Of a DNA stretch of 64,000 bases, positions 52,843-62,586 are shown one piece after another; within the stretch, counting starts at the first letter, position 1; each line of letters starts with the position of its first letter. The stretch is from positions 854,970 to 918,969 of the forward strand of contig KI632513.1 in assembly GCA_000504425.1 (NCBI GenBank), in the 5' to 3' direction. The notes below the pieces were generated by a model. That model was not told where the DNA came from, did not search any database, and saw nothing but the letters and a program-made list of their open reading frames with translations. The stretch is from Rhodopseudomonas palustris JSC-3b (lineage in GTDB: Bacteria; Pseudomonadota; Alphaproteobacteria; Rhizobiales; Xanthobacteraceae). Both the position numbers and the translations under genes were made by a program.

Positions 52843-54423
52843 ATGACGACGACCCCTGAAGTCTCCGAACTGATTTCCCGCATCCAATTCACGCCGCGCA
52901 CCGAGAGCGGGCCGCGCCGCGCCCGCTCGCTGATGATCCAGGGCACCAGTTCCGATGTTGGCAAGAGCATGGTGGTCGCCGGCCTGTGCCGCGCCTACAC
53001 CCGGCGCGGGCTGGTGGTGCGGCCGTTCAAGGCGCAGAACATGAGCAACAACGCCGCGGTCGCCAGCGACTCCGATCTGCCGCCCGGGCCCGATGGCGAA
53101 CGGCCGCGCGGCGAGATCGGCCGCGCCCAGGCGATGCAGGCCCGCGCCTGCAAGGCGGCGCCGTCAATTCACATGAACCCGGTGCTGCTCAAGCCGCAGA
53201 CCGATATCGGCTCGCAGGTGGTGCTACGCGGCCGCGTGCTCGGCAATTGCCCGGCGCGCATCTATCACCACATGCGCCAGCGGCTGATCCCGGCGGTGGT
53301 CGATAGTTTTGAACGCTTGGCCGCTGAATCCGATCTGATGCTGGTGGAGGGCGCCGGCAGCGGCGCCGAGGTCTATCTGCGCGCCTCCGACATCACCAAT
53401 ATGCGCTTTGCGGAAGCCGCCGATCTGCCGGTGGTGTTTTTGTCCGACATCGACCGCGGCGGCACCATGGCGGCGCTGGTCGGCAGCTATGTGCTGCTCA
53501 ATGAGGGCGACCGCGCCCGCGTGGTCGGCTATCTGATCAACAAATTCCGCGGCGATTTTTCGCTGTTTGAACCTGGCTGCCGCACCATCACCGAACAGAC
53601 CGGCTGGCCGTTCCTCGGCGTGTTGCGCTGGTTCCCCGGCGCCGACCGGCTGCCGGCGGAAGATTCACTGGCGCTGGAGCGTGCGGCGGCGGCGAGCCGC
53701 GGCCGCATCAAGATCGCGGTGCCGCGCCTCGCGCGCGTTGCTAATTTCGACGATCTCGATCCGCTGGTCGCCGAGCCCGATATCGACCTGCAATGGATTC
53801 AGCCGGGCTCGCCGATCCCCGCCAATATCGACGTGATCGTGTTGCCGGGATCGAAGACCACGCGCAGCGAACTCGATCTGATGCGCCGCGAAGGCTGGGA
53901 TATCGACATTCTCGCCCATGTGCGCCGCGGCGGCCGGGTGGTCGGCCTGTGCGCCGGCTTCCAGATGCTGGGCCGCGTGGTGCGCGATCCGATGGGCATT
54001 GAAGGACCGCCGGGCGAAACCCAGGGGCTTGGGCTACTCGACCTCGAAACCGAGATTTCGGGTGATAAGCGTCTGGTCGATGTCGATGTTTTCGATCAGC
54101 GCAGTGGCTGCCGGGTGCGCGGCTATGAAATGCATATGGGTCGTACCACCGGCGCCGGCCTGGATCGGCCGTGGCTGCTGCTCGATGACGGCAGCGGCAA
54201 GCCGCAGCCGGAAGGCGCGGTGTCGGCCAATGGCCGGGTGACGGGCGGCTATCTGCACGGCATTTTTGGCGGCGATGAATTCCGTTCGGCATGGCTGACG
54301 CAGATCGGCGCGGAGGCGGCCGGGCTGGCGTTCGAGCAGCGTGTCGAAGAGGCGCTGGAAGCGCTCGCCGATCATTGCGAGCAGAATCTCGATCTCGATG
54401 CGCTGCTGAAACTGGCGCGCTAA
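52843..54423 (+). CDS. cobQ: Cobyric acid synthase
   Basis: A 526-residue glutamine amidotransferase adding four amide groups to adenosylcobyrinic acid diamide. The N-terminal ATPase domain starts SLMIQGTSSDVGKSMVVAGLCRAYTRRG with AQNMSNNA and QARACKAAPSIHMNPVLLKP. The C-terminal amidotransferase domain has the nucleophile Cys in VVGLCAGFQMLG and the late His in GYLHGIFGG. It is slightly longer than the usual 480-510 residues because of an N-terminal extension. It is the last gene of the cob operon and converges on hmuV. Confidence 0.95.
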   Translation: MTTTPEVSELISRIQFTPRTESGPRRARSLMIQGTSSDVGKSMVVAGLCRAYTRRGLVVRPFKAQNMSNNAAVASDSDLPPGPDGERPRGEIGRAQAMQARACKAAPSIHMNPVLLKPQTDIGSQVVLRGRVLGNCPARIYHHMRQRLIPAVVDSFERLAAESDLMLVEGAGSGAEVYLRASDITNMRFAEAADLPVVFLSDIDRGGTMAALVGSYVLLNEGDRARVVGYLINKFRGDFSLFEPGCRTITEQTGWPFLGVLRWFPGADRLPAEDSLALERAAAASRGRIKIAVPRLARVANFDDLDPLVAEPDIDLQWIQPGSPIPANIDVIVLPGSKTTRSELDLMRREGWDIDILAHVRRGGRVVGLCAGFQMLGRVVRDPMGIEGPPGETQGLGLLDLETEISGDKRLVDVDVFDQRSGCRVRGYEMHMGRTTGAGLDRPWLLLDDGSGKPQPEGAVSANGRVTGGYLHGIFGGDEFRSAWLTQIGAEAAGLAFEQRVEEALEALADHCEQNLDLDALLKLAR

Positions 54424-54443
54424 CGCACCGCCGACACCAGATG

Positions 54444-54467
54444 CGCCGGCGTCAGGCGACGCCGGCG
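54444..54467. terminator. Hairpin between convergent cobQ and hmuV (possible bidirectional terminator)
   Basis: A perfect 9-bp GC stem (CGCCGGCGT with ACGCCGGCG, 6-base loop) starts 21 bases after the cobQ stop and covers the last codons of hmuV. No T run follows on either side, so termination is plausible but not shown. Confidence 0.4.
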
Positions 54468-55243
54468 AGTTCGGGCAGCACGAATGGCCGCCCAAGGCCA
54501 TCGAGCTGAATGGCGAGCTCGACGTCGAACACCCGGTCGATCACCGCATTCTGCATCACCTGCATCGGCGCGCCGTCAGCAGCGATCGAGCCGCCATGCA
54601 GCACGATGAGGCGATCGGCAAAGCGCACCGCGAGATTAAGATCATGCAAAATCGCGATCACCGTGGTGCCGTTGCGTGCGCAGCGCCGCGCGGTGTTGGC
54701 GAGATCGAGCTGATGGCGGATATCGAGGCTGGAAGTCGGCTCGTCGAGCAGCAGGATGCCGGGACCATGGCCGGCTTCGCTGCCCCACAATTGCACCAGG
54801 ATGCGGGCGAAATGCGCGCGCTGCTGCTCGCCGCCCGACAGCGTGGTGATGGTGCGGCTGCGGAACTCCTGAAGCCCGACTTCGCGCAGCGCCGCATCCA
54901 CAAAGGGCGCGGCGCGGGCGCGCTCGAACTCGCCGGCGCCCATCCACACCACTTCCTCGACCGTGAACGGAAAGCTGACATTGACGTGCTGCGCCAGCAT
55001 GGCGCGCCGCAGCGCCAGTTCGCGCGCGGGGTAGTATGACAAGTCCTTGCCGCGCAGCTGAACCGCGCCACTGCTCGGGCGCAGATCGCCGGACAACAGC
55101 CGCAGCAGCGTCGATTTGCCGGCGCCGTTCGGGCCGACGATCGCGATCAGTTCGCCGGCCTCGATCGATAGATCGATGCCGTCAAGCAGCGTCTTGCCGC
55201 TCACGGCATAGGACGCCGCTTTGGTGCGCAGCACTTCGCTCAT
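54452..55243 (-). CDS. hmuV: Hemin ABC transporter ATPase
   Basis: A 263-residue ATPase with Walker A VGPNGAGKSTLLRLLSGDL, the HmuV-like stretch LALRRAMLAQHVNVSFPFTVEEVVWMG, signature LSGGEQQRAHFARILVQLW, Walker B ILLLDEPTSSLDI and H-loop LHDLNLA. It energises heme import by HmuU. It overlaps hmuU by 4 bases and is the last gene of hmuP-hmuT-hmuU-hmuV. Confidence 0.93.
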   Translation of the reverse strand: MSEVLRTKAASYAVSGKTLLDGIDLSIEAGELIAIVGPNGAGKSTLLRLLSGDLRPSSGAVQLRGKDLSYYPARELALRRAMLAQHVNVSFPFTVEEVVWMGAGEFERARAAPFVDAALREVGLQEFRSRTITTLSGGEQQRAHFARILVQLWGSEAGHGPGILLLDEPTSSLDIRHQLDLANTARRCARNGTTVIAILHDLNLAVRFADRLIVLHGGSIAADGAPMQVMQNAVIDRVFDVELAIQLDGLGRPFVLPELAGVA

Positions 55244-56337
55244 AGCCCCACCAGCTTGCGTTGCCGCAACAGCAGCCCGAGGAAAAACGGCGCGCCGATC
55301 GCGGCGGTGAGAATGCCGATCGGCATTTCCGCTGGCGCCACCATGGTGCGCGCCAGCGTATCAGCCGCGACCAGCATCACCGCGCCGAGCAGCGCGGATG
55401 CTGGTAACAATAGCCGATGCGAGGGGCCGATCAGCAGCCGCAGCAGATGCGGCACCACGATGCCAACAAAGCCGATCACGCCGCACACCGACACCGCGAC
55501 GCCGGTCATCGCCGACACCATCAGGATCGACAGCATCTTTAGGCGTTCGACATCGACGCCGCTGTGAAACGCCTCGGCTTCGCCGAGCACCAAGAGATCG
55601 AGATGGCGGCCAAGCCGCACCAGTAGCAGTAATGCGATCGCCAGCACGCCGGCGGTAGTGAACGCCTTGCTCCAGGTGGCGCCGCTCAGCGAGCCCATCA
55701 TCCAAAAGGTGATGTCGCGCAATTGCCGGTCGTCGGCGACGAACACCAGTACGCCAATGCCGGCATTGGCGATCGCGGCAATGGCAATGCCGGCCAAGAG
55801 GAACAGCGCGATCGAGGTGCGGCCTTCGCGGCTGGCGATGCGATACAGCAGCACGGTGGTGGCGAGCGAGCCGATAAACGCCGCGATCGGCAGGATCTGA
55901 TCCTGCATGAAGTGCAGGCTGGCGCCGAGCGACAGATCGATCAGCACGATTGAGGCGGCGGCCGCGAGCGCGCCGCCGCTGGCGACGCCGACCAGCGCCG
56001 GATCGGCCAGCGGATTGCGAAACAGGCCCTGCATCAGCGCGCCCGCGGTGGCGAGCAGGCTGCCGACAATCGCCGCGATCAGCACGCGCGGCAGCCGGAT
56101 GGTCCACAGCACGAGTTGATCGCGGGCGAGCTGCGGATCGAGCATGACATCGCCGCGCGCGAGCAGCGCAGCCGGCAGCCGATCGAGCGGAATGCCGGCG
56201 GCGCCGACCGTCAGCGCCGCGGCCGCGACCACGACCAGCAGCATCGCCAAGGTCGCCAGCACCAGCCCTGCGCGCGGCCGCAGCGATCGTCCGACGGTGC
56301 TTTTGCTGCGACGATGGCCGAGGTCGATCGCGGTCAT
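55240..56337 (-). CDS. hmuU: Hemin ABC transporter permease
   Basis: A 365-residue FecCD-type permease with about ten helices. Motifs are IRLPRVLIAAIVGSLLATAGALMQGLFRNPLADPALVGVASGG, the ATPase-contact GEAEAFHSGVDVERLK, and CGVIGFVGIVVPHLLRLLIGPSHR. The start ATG at 56337 overlaps the hmuT stop (ATGA), preferred over a start nine bases upstream. The context (HmuT, HmuV, HmuP and the receptor) fixes heme as the substrate. Confidence 0.93.
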   Translation of the reverse strand: MTAIDLGHRRSKSTVGRSLRPRAGLVLATLAMLLVVVAAAALTVGAAGIPLDRLPAALLARGDVMLDPQLARDQLVLWTIRLPRVLIAAIVGSLLATAGALMQGLFRNPLADPALVGVASGGALAAAASIVLIDLSLGASLHFMQDQILPIAAFIGSLATTVLLYRIASREGRTSIALFLLAGIAIAAIANAGIGVLVFVADDRQLRDITFWMMGSLSGATWSKAFTTAGVLAIALLLLVRLGRHLDLLVLGEAEAFHSGVDVERLKMLSILMVSAMTGVAVSVCGVIGFVGIVVPHLLRLLIGPSHRLLLPASALLGAVMLVAADTLARTMVAPAEMPIGILTAAIGAPFFLGLLLRQRKLVGL

Positions 56338-57293
56338 GGCCGGCACTCTTGTTCGGCGCGCAGCGCGTGCGAGGGCACTGATGGCGCCGCGAGCTGCGGA
56401 TAGAGCTTGGTGGCGACTTCGCGCGCGGCGGTCGGCGTGCGCGGCCCAAAGCCAAGCAGATACAGACCATCCATCGAGATGAATGCCTTGTTGGCGCCGG
56501 CGGGGGTGAGGGCGAAAGCGGGGTGCGCGAAGAACGCTGCTGACTCGAACGAATCCTTGTCGCGCTTGATGGTCAGCACCACGTCGGGCTTGGCCGCGAC
56601 GATCGCTTCATTGTTGATGGTCTTGTAGCCGTCATACTCCGAAATGGCGTTGACGCCGCCCGATAGCGCGATGATCTCATTGGCGGCGGTGTTGTTGCCC
56701 GCCGCCATCGCCTGACCGTTGACCAGTGACATCACGAACATCACCCGCGCCGGCTTGGTCACCTTGCTGCGCAGCTGGCGCAGATAGTCGAAATCCTGCG
56801 CGACCGCGCGCGCCAGGCACGATGCGGCGGCTTCTGCATCCATGGCGCGGCCGATCAAGGCGATCTTGTCCAAAAGGCCTTTTTCGGAGAAATCTTCGGG
56901 AACCTGCAGCAGCGGAATTTGCGCCGCTTCAAACGCCTGCACCGCCTGCTTCGGCCCGGCGCTATCCATCGCCACGATCAAGGTTGGACGTAAGCCAATG
57001 ACGCCTTCGGCAGAGAGCTGGCGGAGATAGCCGACATTGGCTTTGCCTTTGACGGCGTCCGGCGGAAAGGTGCTGGTCGAATCGATGCCGACCAATTTCG
57101 AGCCAACGCCGAGCGCCACCATGATTTCGGTGATTGCGCCGCCGATCGACACCGTGCGCGAACTATCAGTGATGGTCAGCGTGCGACCATGCGCGCCTTC
57201 CACGGTGATATCGCGCGCGGCACTTGGCGCGCTGGCGAACACGCTCAACAGCGCGGCGGCCAGCGCGGCGTTGGTTTTAAAATGATGCTTCAT
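56334..57293 (-). CDS. hmuT: Periplasmic hemin-binding protein
   Basis: A 319-residue exported binding protein with a signal peptide (MKHHFKTNAALAAALLSVFASAPSAA). The mature part has the HmuT/PhuT pattern: RTVSIGGAITEIMVALGVGSKLVGIDSTSTFP, VGYLRQLSAEGVIGLRPTLIVA, and a late SMDGLYLLGFGPRTP. A start four codons upstream (57305) is possible. It hands heme to HmuUV and overlaps hmuU by 4 bases. Confidence 0.93.
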   Translation of the reverse strand: MKHHFKTNAALAAALLSVFASAPSAARDITVEGAHGRTLTITDSSRTVSIGGAITEIMVALGVGSKLVGIDSTSTFPPDAVKGKANVGYLRQLSAEGVIGLRPTLIVAMDSAGPKQAVQAFEAAQIPLLQVPEDFSEKGLLDKIALIGRAMDAEAAASCLARAVAQDFDYLRQLRSKVTKPARVMFVMSLVNGQAMAAGNNTAANEIIALSGGVNAISEYDGYKTINNEAIVAAKPDVVLTIKRDKDSFESAAFFAHPAFALTPAGANKAFISMDGLYLLGFGPRTPTAAREVATKLYPQLAAPSVPSHALRAEQECRP

Positions 57294-57321
57294 CGGTGCG
57301 CCCATCCAGTTGCAGCAGCGA

Positions 57322-57528
57322 TCATTTGGTCAGGATCAGCTTGTTTTGCGATGTCAGACGCAGCCGGTAGCGGTCGCCGCCATGGGCGATAACAAGTTCC
57401 CGGTCGCTGCAGAACAGGTCGCGGCTATTGATTTCATTGCCGGTCACCGCAACGCTGCGGGTGACGCGGGAGCTGGAGGAGGCGGCCGAGTTAGTTGTCA
57501 GCGGCGGATTGTCGGAGGATGCGGTCAT
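57322..57528 (-). CDS. hmuP: Hemin uptake protein HemP/HmuP
   Basis: A 68-residue protein whose C-terminal half carries the HemP/HmuP signature: VNSRDLF-like INSRDLFCSDRELVIAHG, then DRYRLRLTSQNKLILTK. In Bradyrhizobium japonicum, HmuP is a coactivator that works with Irr at heme-utilisation promoters. The start MTASSDN at 57528 is chosen over an upstream open extension lacking conservation. It is first in the hmuPTUV operon, 28 bases before hmuT. Confidence 0.88.
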   Translation of the reverse strand: MTASSDNPPLTTNSAASSSSRVTRSVAVTGNEINSRDLFCSDRELVIAHGGDRYRLRLTSQNKLILTK

Positions 57529-57838
57529 GCGCCTGTCAGGGTGAGTGAAACGAACTCGCTCCTTTATAGGCGGTGATCCGGGAATGTATCTTATAATCAC
57601 TATAAACAGCGGCTGTTGAACTTGAGACGTTCGAAACTGCGGCGTAAGTCTCGTTGTGACGCAAACCACGGTCGTGGTGTGTCATCAGCCAGCTAGCTTC
57701 CTGCCTTCGGCAGCGCCCGCCAGCCTTCCTCACAATCAATCTGACGATGATGGCGTGTCGGCCAGCCGCCCACCTGCGCCCGCCTGTGCTTGGCGGCGAC
57801 GGATCGGGCTGTCCGGCTGACAAGGGGGCGTGAATGCG
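57529..57838. promoter_or_regulatory. Divergent control region between hmuP and hutW
   Basis: About 300 bases, with an AT-rich patch around 57565-57610 in otherwise GC-rich DNA. It holds the inverted repeat TTATA-ATCAC-TATAA (57591-57605), which could be part of divergent promoters or an iron regulator site. It is not a clean match to the Irr (ICE) or RirA (iron-responsive) consensus as I know them. AAGGGGG at 57822-57828 is the hutW ribosome-binding site. Confidence 0.5.
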
Positions 57839-59260
57839 ATGAGCGACGCGGGTAGCGTGAGTCATGCGGCTGCACAGGCAAAGCCGAAATATCATCACCA
57901 TCCTGGCGGCATGGAGCCGCCGCGGATCGCTGATTACTTCGTCCGGGTTGGCTGCGATCCGTTGACGGAAGCGTTTACCAAGCGCTCATTCTCGCCGCCG
58001 TGGCGCGGCAGCCGGCCCGTTGACGGTGAGGATGTCGAGGCGGTGCTGCGGCAGGTCTATGCGACGCCGCGCGAACAGGCTGCGGTCGCCTATCTGCATG
58101 TGCCGTATTGCCAGAACCACTGTCTGTTCTGCGGTTTCTTCCAAAATGTCTGGCGGCCGGAAGTCGCGGCGGACTATGTCGATGACGTCATCGCCGAGCT
58201 TGCCAGCAAGGCTGACACGGCTTTGGTCGCGTCGGCGCCGATTGATGCGGTCTATATCGGCGGAGGCACGCCCTCGGCCTTGCCGGAAGATCAGATGGCG
58301 CGGCTGGTGCGCGCGCTGCACGATTATCTGCCGCTCGCGCCAGATTGCGAAATCACCATGGAGGGCCGGTCCTTTGGTTTTGCGCCTTCCAAAGCCATCG
58401 CGGTTGCCGATGCCGGCGTGACGCGGCTGTCGATCGGCGTACAGAGCTTTGCCAGCGAAGTACGCCGGCGGCTCGGCCGGAAGCTGAGCGGCGAGGATGT
58501 CAAGGCGTTCTTGGCCGAGCTGGTGGCGCTCGATCGCACCGTGGTGGTGTGCGATCTGATGTATGGCCTGCCGGGGCAGAGCGCCGAGGATTGGCGGCGC
58601 GATATCGAGACCGTCAATGAGATCGGGCTCGATGGCGTCACGCTTTATGCGCTCAACGTGTTCCCGGGCGGTCCGCTGTCGCGCGCGATCGCCAGCGGCA
58701 AGCTGCCGGCGCAGGCCGGCATCGCGGTGCAAGCGCGTGCTTATGCCGACGCGGTCGATCGGCTGGAGGCTTATGGCTGGCTACAGGTCTCGCAGTCGCA
58801 CATGGTGAAGTCGCAGCGCGAGCGTAATCGCTACAATTCCTCGATCAAGCGCGGCGCGCCGTGTCTGCCGTTCGGGCCGGGTGCCGGCGGGCAGGCTCAT
58901 GGTTATCGCTGGCGCAACGTCATCAATGTCGCCGAACGTCGGCAGATGCAGGCCGAGCAGCGCGCGCCGGTCGAGGGCTTGGCGCTGGTGCCAACACATC
59001 ACCGCGCGCATGCCACCATCGCCGCCGGGCTCGAAGCCGGGCAGCTCGATCTCGCCGCGGTCGAAGCGCTGCGTCCCGGGTTCCGCGCCGCCGTGGCGCC
59101 GCTGCTTGCCAATTGGACCGAAGCGGGGCTTGGCGAACTCAATCACAACAGTTTTGTGCCGAGCCGGGCAGGGGCATTCTGGATCGGCAATCTCACCAGC
59201 GGCCTGTCGGCGGGGCTGGACAGTTCGCCGCCGGTGATTACCTCTCGCGGTTGTCCGTGA
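57839..59260 (+). CDS. hutW: Anaerobic heme-degrading radical SAM methyltransferase
   Basis: A 473-residue class C-type radical SAM protein of the ChuW/HutW family, which opens heme without O2 to give anaerobilin and free iron. It resembles HemN in layout: YLHVPYCQNHCLFCGFFQN holds the Cx3Cx2C cluster motif, AVYIGGGTPSALP the SAM-binding segment, and TRLSIGVQSFASEVRRRLGR follows. RNRYNSSIKRGAPCLPFGPGAGG is characteristic of HutW rather than HemN. The ATG at 57839 lies ten bases after AAGGGGG; a GTG at 57830 is too close to it. Confidence 0.9.
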   Translation: MSDAGSVSHAAAQAKPKYHHHPGGMEPPRIADYFVRVGCDPLTEAFTKRSFSPPWRGSRPVDGEDVEAVLRQVYATPREQAAVAYLHVPYCQNHCLFCGFFQNVWRPEVAADYVDDVIAELASKADTALVASAPIDAVYIGGGTPSALPEDQMARLVRALHDYLPLAPDCEITMEGRSFGFAPSKAIAVADAGVTRLSIGVQSFASEVRRRLGRKLSGEDVKAFLAELVALDRTVVVCDLMYGLPGQSAEDWRRDIETVNEIGLDGVTLYALNVFPGGPLSRAIASGKLPAQAGIAVQARAYADAVDRLEAYGWLQVSQSHMVKSQRERNRYNSSIKRGAPCLPFGPGAGGQAHGYRWRNVINVAERRQMQAEQRAPVEGLALVPTHHRAHATIAAGLEAGQLDLAAVEALRPGFRAAVAPLLANWTEAGLGELNHNSFVPSRAGAFWIGNLTSGLSAGLDSSPPVITSRGCP

Positions 59261-59300
59261 TCGCTCGCTTTATCGATCGAAGTGGAGTTTTGTACCCAGC

Positions 59301-59960
59301 ATGAAGGTTCTGATCTTTGGCGCGACCGGCCGCACCGGCCAGCATCTGACCACCATGGCCGCGGCGCGCGGCCTGCAGGTTTTGGCCGCAGGGCGCGATC
59401 AAGCCCGGCTGCAGGCGCTGCAGGGCGTCGCTGATGCCGTGGCGCTTGATCTGTTCGATCACCAGCAGGTGGTGAGCGCGGTGCGCGAGCTGGCGCCGGA
59501 TGTGATCATCTCGACGGTCGGCGCCGGGCCGAGCGAACGGCGCATGGTCGATGAATTCGGCAACAACGCGATCAGCAATGCCGCAGCGGCCTGCGGCGTG
59601 CGCCGGGTGCTGCAAGTATCATCGCTGGCGTGCGGCGATAGTCGCGCCTATGCTTCGGAACGCATCATCGCCGCGATCGGCCCGGTGCTTGAGGCTAAGA
59701 CCCGCGCCGAAGATCATTTGCGTTCGCTCGATCTTGATTGGACCATCATCCGGCCGGGCGGCCTGACCGAGGGCGAACCGACCGGCAATGGCGCGCTCTA
59801 TGAGGATCCGCGCGTCCATGGCCGGATCAGCCGCGCCGATCTGGCCGAGATGGTGTTGAAGTGTCTGGACGCACCCGGTTCCATCAAGCGCGTGCTCGCC
59901 ACCGTCGATCGCACGACGCTGCCGCCGGAACCCGCCGAGCTGCGCGAGTTTCAGATCTGA
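59301..59960 (+). CDS. NAD(P)-binding protein, probable ChuY-like anaerobilin reductase
   Basis: A 219-residue Rossmann-fold protein: MKVLIFGATGRTGQHLTTMA with the GATGRTG nucleotide motif, then VVIISTVG-like DVIISTVGAGPSERR, VLQVSSLACGDSR and LDWTIIRPGGLTEG. This is the NAD(P)H-binding family that includes ChuY, which reduces the anaerobilin made by ChuW. The gene lies 40 bases after hutW on the same strand, which strengthens that reading. A generic reductase cannot be excluded from sequence alone. Confidence 0.75.
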   Translation: MKVLIFGATGRTGQHLTTMAAARGLQVLAAGRDQARLQALQGVADAVALDLFDHQQVVSAVRELAPDVIISTVGAGPSERRMVDEFGNNAISNAAAACGVRRVLQVSSLACGDSRAYASERIIAAIGPVLEAKTRAEDHLRSLDLDWTIIRPGGLTEGEPTGNGALYEDPRVHGRISRADLAEMVLKCLDAPGSIKRVLATVDRTTLPPEPAELREFQI

Positions 59961-60175
59961 GACGATCATCGGCTGTGCGGCGCCAGCGTGCCGCGCAGCA
60001 ACCCGCGGCCGGCATCTATAATCGCTTTAATCTCACGCGAACTGCGATTGACGGTGCCGGCGCGGTTGGTTAGCAAAATGCGAACGATTGGCAATCGCTG
60101 ATCGCAAACTGCCAGCCAGCTGCCTCGCAGGAGGTGAGCCCGCCAGCCTCAAAACTCAGAACAACCGGGGCTGTC

Positions 60176-62500
60176 ATGCTGGTGTTGAACAATGGCGCGC
60201 GAGCGCTGGTCCTTTCCGTTTCGGTGATTGCGCTCACGGCGGCGCAGAGTCATGCGCAGAGTGCGGCCACGCCGTCGCAGCCGTCCAAGAAGCAGAAGCA
60301 ACTGAAGCCGGCTGACGCCCAGCCGCAACAGGCCGCGGCGCACAGCCGGTTCGAGCGCGCTTACGCGCAGGTCGGCCAGCCGAGCCAGCAATCGCTCGAT
60401 GCCATCACCATCGTTGCCAGCAAGAGCGAAGAGAAGGCGATCGACGCGCTGGCGCCGGTCAGCGTCGTCACCCTGGAACAGATCCAGGGCATTCAGCCCA
60501 AGCGCCTGCAGGACGTGTTCACCGCGATGCCCGGCGTGTCGTTCCAGGACCGCGGCGATGATGCTTCCAGCTCGATCAACATCCGCGGTTTGCAGGATTT
60601 TGGCCGGGTCGCCGTGGTGGTCGATGGCGCGCGTCAGAACTATCAGCGCTCCGGCCATCATGCTCAGGGTTCGTTCTTCCTTGATCCGGAACTGATCGGC
60701 GGCGTCGATGTGGTGCGCGGCCCGAGCGCCAACATTTTTGGCTCTGGCGCCATCGGTGGCGTGGTGTCGTTCCGCACCAAGGACATCAATGACGTGGTGC
60801 GTCCCGGCGAGCGTTGGGGCGTCGATATGACCGGCTCGTACGGCTCCAACAACGCGCGCGGGCTTGGGTCGATCTTCGGCGGCGTGCGCGTCGATCCCAC
60901 GGTCGATGTGTTCGGCGGCGCGGTCTATCGCACCCAGGGCAACTATAAGGACGGTGCCGGCACTGAGATCGGCAACACCGGCAACGAGATTGCCGCGGGC
61001 TTGATGAAGTTCACGGTGCGCCCGGCCGACGGCCATGAGATCAAGTTCGGCGGCCTCTATCAGGATTATGATTACAGCATGGGCCAGTTCAACCGTGGCC
61101 CGGTGCTGACCGCGGCGCAGCGCGCGCTGTATCAGGGCTCGTCGGTCTATGCGTCGAATGTACGCAATTCGACCGGCACGATCTCCTGGCGCTACGCCAA
61201 GCCGGACGACACCTGGTTTGACTGGAACATCAACCTGTACGGCAACCGTACCGACAACGATCAGACCAAGACCTATCACTATTCCACCAGCGGCTCGTCC
61301 TATTGCGGACCCGGCAATTACGGCAACAACATTTCCGGCTGCATCGGCGACAAGCGCAGCTATCTGCTCGACACCATCGGCATCGATGCCAACAACACCA
61401 GCCGTTTCCAGTTCGGCGATTGGCGCACCGCGGTCACTTACGGCGTCGATGCCTTCAACGACAGCGTCAAGACCACGGATTCGCGCGGCAACTCCAATGT
61501 CACCACGCCGAGCGGCGAGCGCACCGTGTCGGGCGGCTTTGTGCAGCTTAAGAACAATTACGCCAATTGGCTCGAAGTGATCGGCGCGGCGCGCTACGAT
61601 CATTATGAGCTGTCATCGCTGACCACCAGCGCCAGCGGTAGCCGGCTGTCACCGAAGATCACGGTCGGCGTCACGCCGCTTGCCGGCTTCACGCCCTATC
61701 TCAGCTATGCCGAAGGCTATCGCGCGCCATCGATCACCGAAACGTTGGTGACCGGCAGTCACTCGACCGGCGGCGGTCCGCCGATCTTCATCTGCCCGGA
61801 TGGCCGTGCGGCGCTGTTCTGTCTGTTGCCCAATCCGGACCTGCGTCCGGAGGTCGGCAAGAACAAGGAAGCAGGCGTGAACCTGAAATACAACGATGTC
61901 TTCGCCGCTGGCGATACGTTCCGCGGCAAGATCAACGTGTTCCGCAACGATGTCGATGACTACATCGAGATGGTGGGCTCGACGCCGCAGGCCACCATGT
62001 ATGGCATGTACAGCAAGTTCTATCAGTATCAGAACATCCCACAGGTGCGGATCGAAGGCGTCGAAGTCGAGACCGCCTATGATGCAGGCGGCTGGTTTGT
62101 CGGCGTGACCGGCACCTGGCAGCGCGGCAACAATGTCGAAACCGGCGTCGCGCTTGCCACCGTGCAGCCGCGCAAGATCGTCACCGACGGCGGCGTGCGG
62201 CTGCTTGATCGGCAACTGACCATCGCCGCGCAATGGGCGTCGTATGCGGCCACACCGACAATTCCGGGCTATCTGCCTTCGACCGCCTATGACCTCGTCA
62301 ATCTCAACGTGGCCTATCGGCCGACCGCCGATATCACGCTCAACTTTTCGATCGATAACCTGTTGAACGCTTACTACCGGCCTTATGCGATCCCGGGATC
62401 GTCGGTCGATGGCACTTCGCAGAACGACGTGCTGTTCAGCAGTCCCGGTCCCGGCATTGTCTACAAGGGCGGCCTGAGAGTGCATTTCGGCGGTGCATGA
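60176..62500 (+). CDS. hmuR: TonB-dependent heme/hemoglobin receptor
   Basis: A 774-residue outer-membrane receptor. The signal peptide (MLVLNNGARALVLSVSVIAL to SHAQS) supports the ATG at 60176; a GTG at 60134 would place it 14 residues in. The plug domain shows VSVVTLEQIQGIQPKRLQDVF, MPGVSFQDRGDD, SINIRGLQDFGRVAVVVDGARQNYQ and VVRGPSANIFGSGAIGGVVSF. The barrel carries the heme-receptor signature pair YRAPSITETL and NPDLRPE (the FRAP/NPNL motifs). It takes heme across the outer membrane using TonB-ExbB-ExbD. Confidence 0.92.
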   Translation: MLVLNNGARALVLSVSVIALTAAQSHAQSAATPSQPSKKQKQLKPADAQPQQAAAHSRFERAYAQVGQPSQQSLDAITIVASKSEEKAIDALAPVSVVTLEQIQGIQPKRLQDVFTAMPGVSFQDRGDDASSSINIRGLQDFGRVAVVVDGARQNYQRSGHHAQGSFFLDPELIGGVDVVRGPSANIFGSGAIGGVVSFRTKDINDVVRPGERWGVDMTGSYGSNNARGLGSIFGGVRVDPTVDVFGGAVYRTQGNYKDGAGTEIGNTGNEIAAGLMKFTVRPADGHEIKFGGLYQDYDYSMGQFNRGPVLTAAQRALYQGSSVYASNVRNSTGTISWRYAKPDDTWFDWNINLYGNRTDNDQTKTYHYSTSGSSYCGPGNYGNNISGCIGDKRSYLLDTIGIDANNTSRFQFGDWRTAVTYGVDAFNDSVKTTDSRGNSNVTTPSGERTVSGGFVQLKNNYANWLEVIGAARYDHYELSSLTTSASGSRLSPKITVGVTPLAGFTPYLSYAEGYRAPSITETLVTGSHSTGGGPPIFICPDGRAALFCLLPNPDLRPEVGKNKEAGVNLKYNDVFAAGDTFRGKINVFRNDVDDYIEMVGSTPQATMYGMYSKFYQYQNIPQVRIEGVEVETAYDAGGWFVGVTGTWQRGNNVETGVALATVQPRKIVTDGGVRLLDRQLTIAAQWASYAATPTIPGYLPSTAYDLVNLNVAYRPTADITLNFSIDNLLNAYYRPYAIPGSSVDGTSQNDVLFSSPGPGIVYKGGLRVHFGGA

Positions 62501-62586
62501 TCGACTACGGAGCGCCGTCGCCGGTCACACAGGCGGCGGCGCTGCATAGCCAGCGGATACCAGCAAGCAGCAAGCAAGGAGGCGTG

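Noticed and set aside
57591-57605. TTATA-ATCAC-TATAA as a definite Irr or RirA box
   Set aside because: It does not match the consensus of either closely enough; kept only as an unassigned element in the hmuP-hutW control region.
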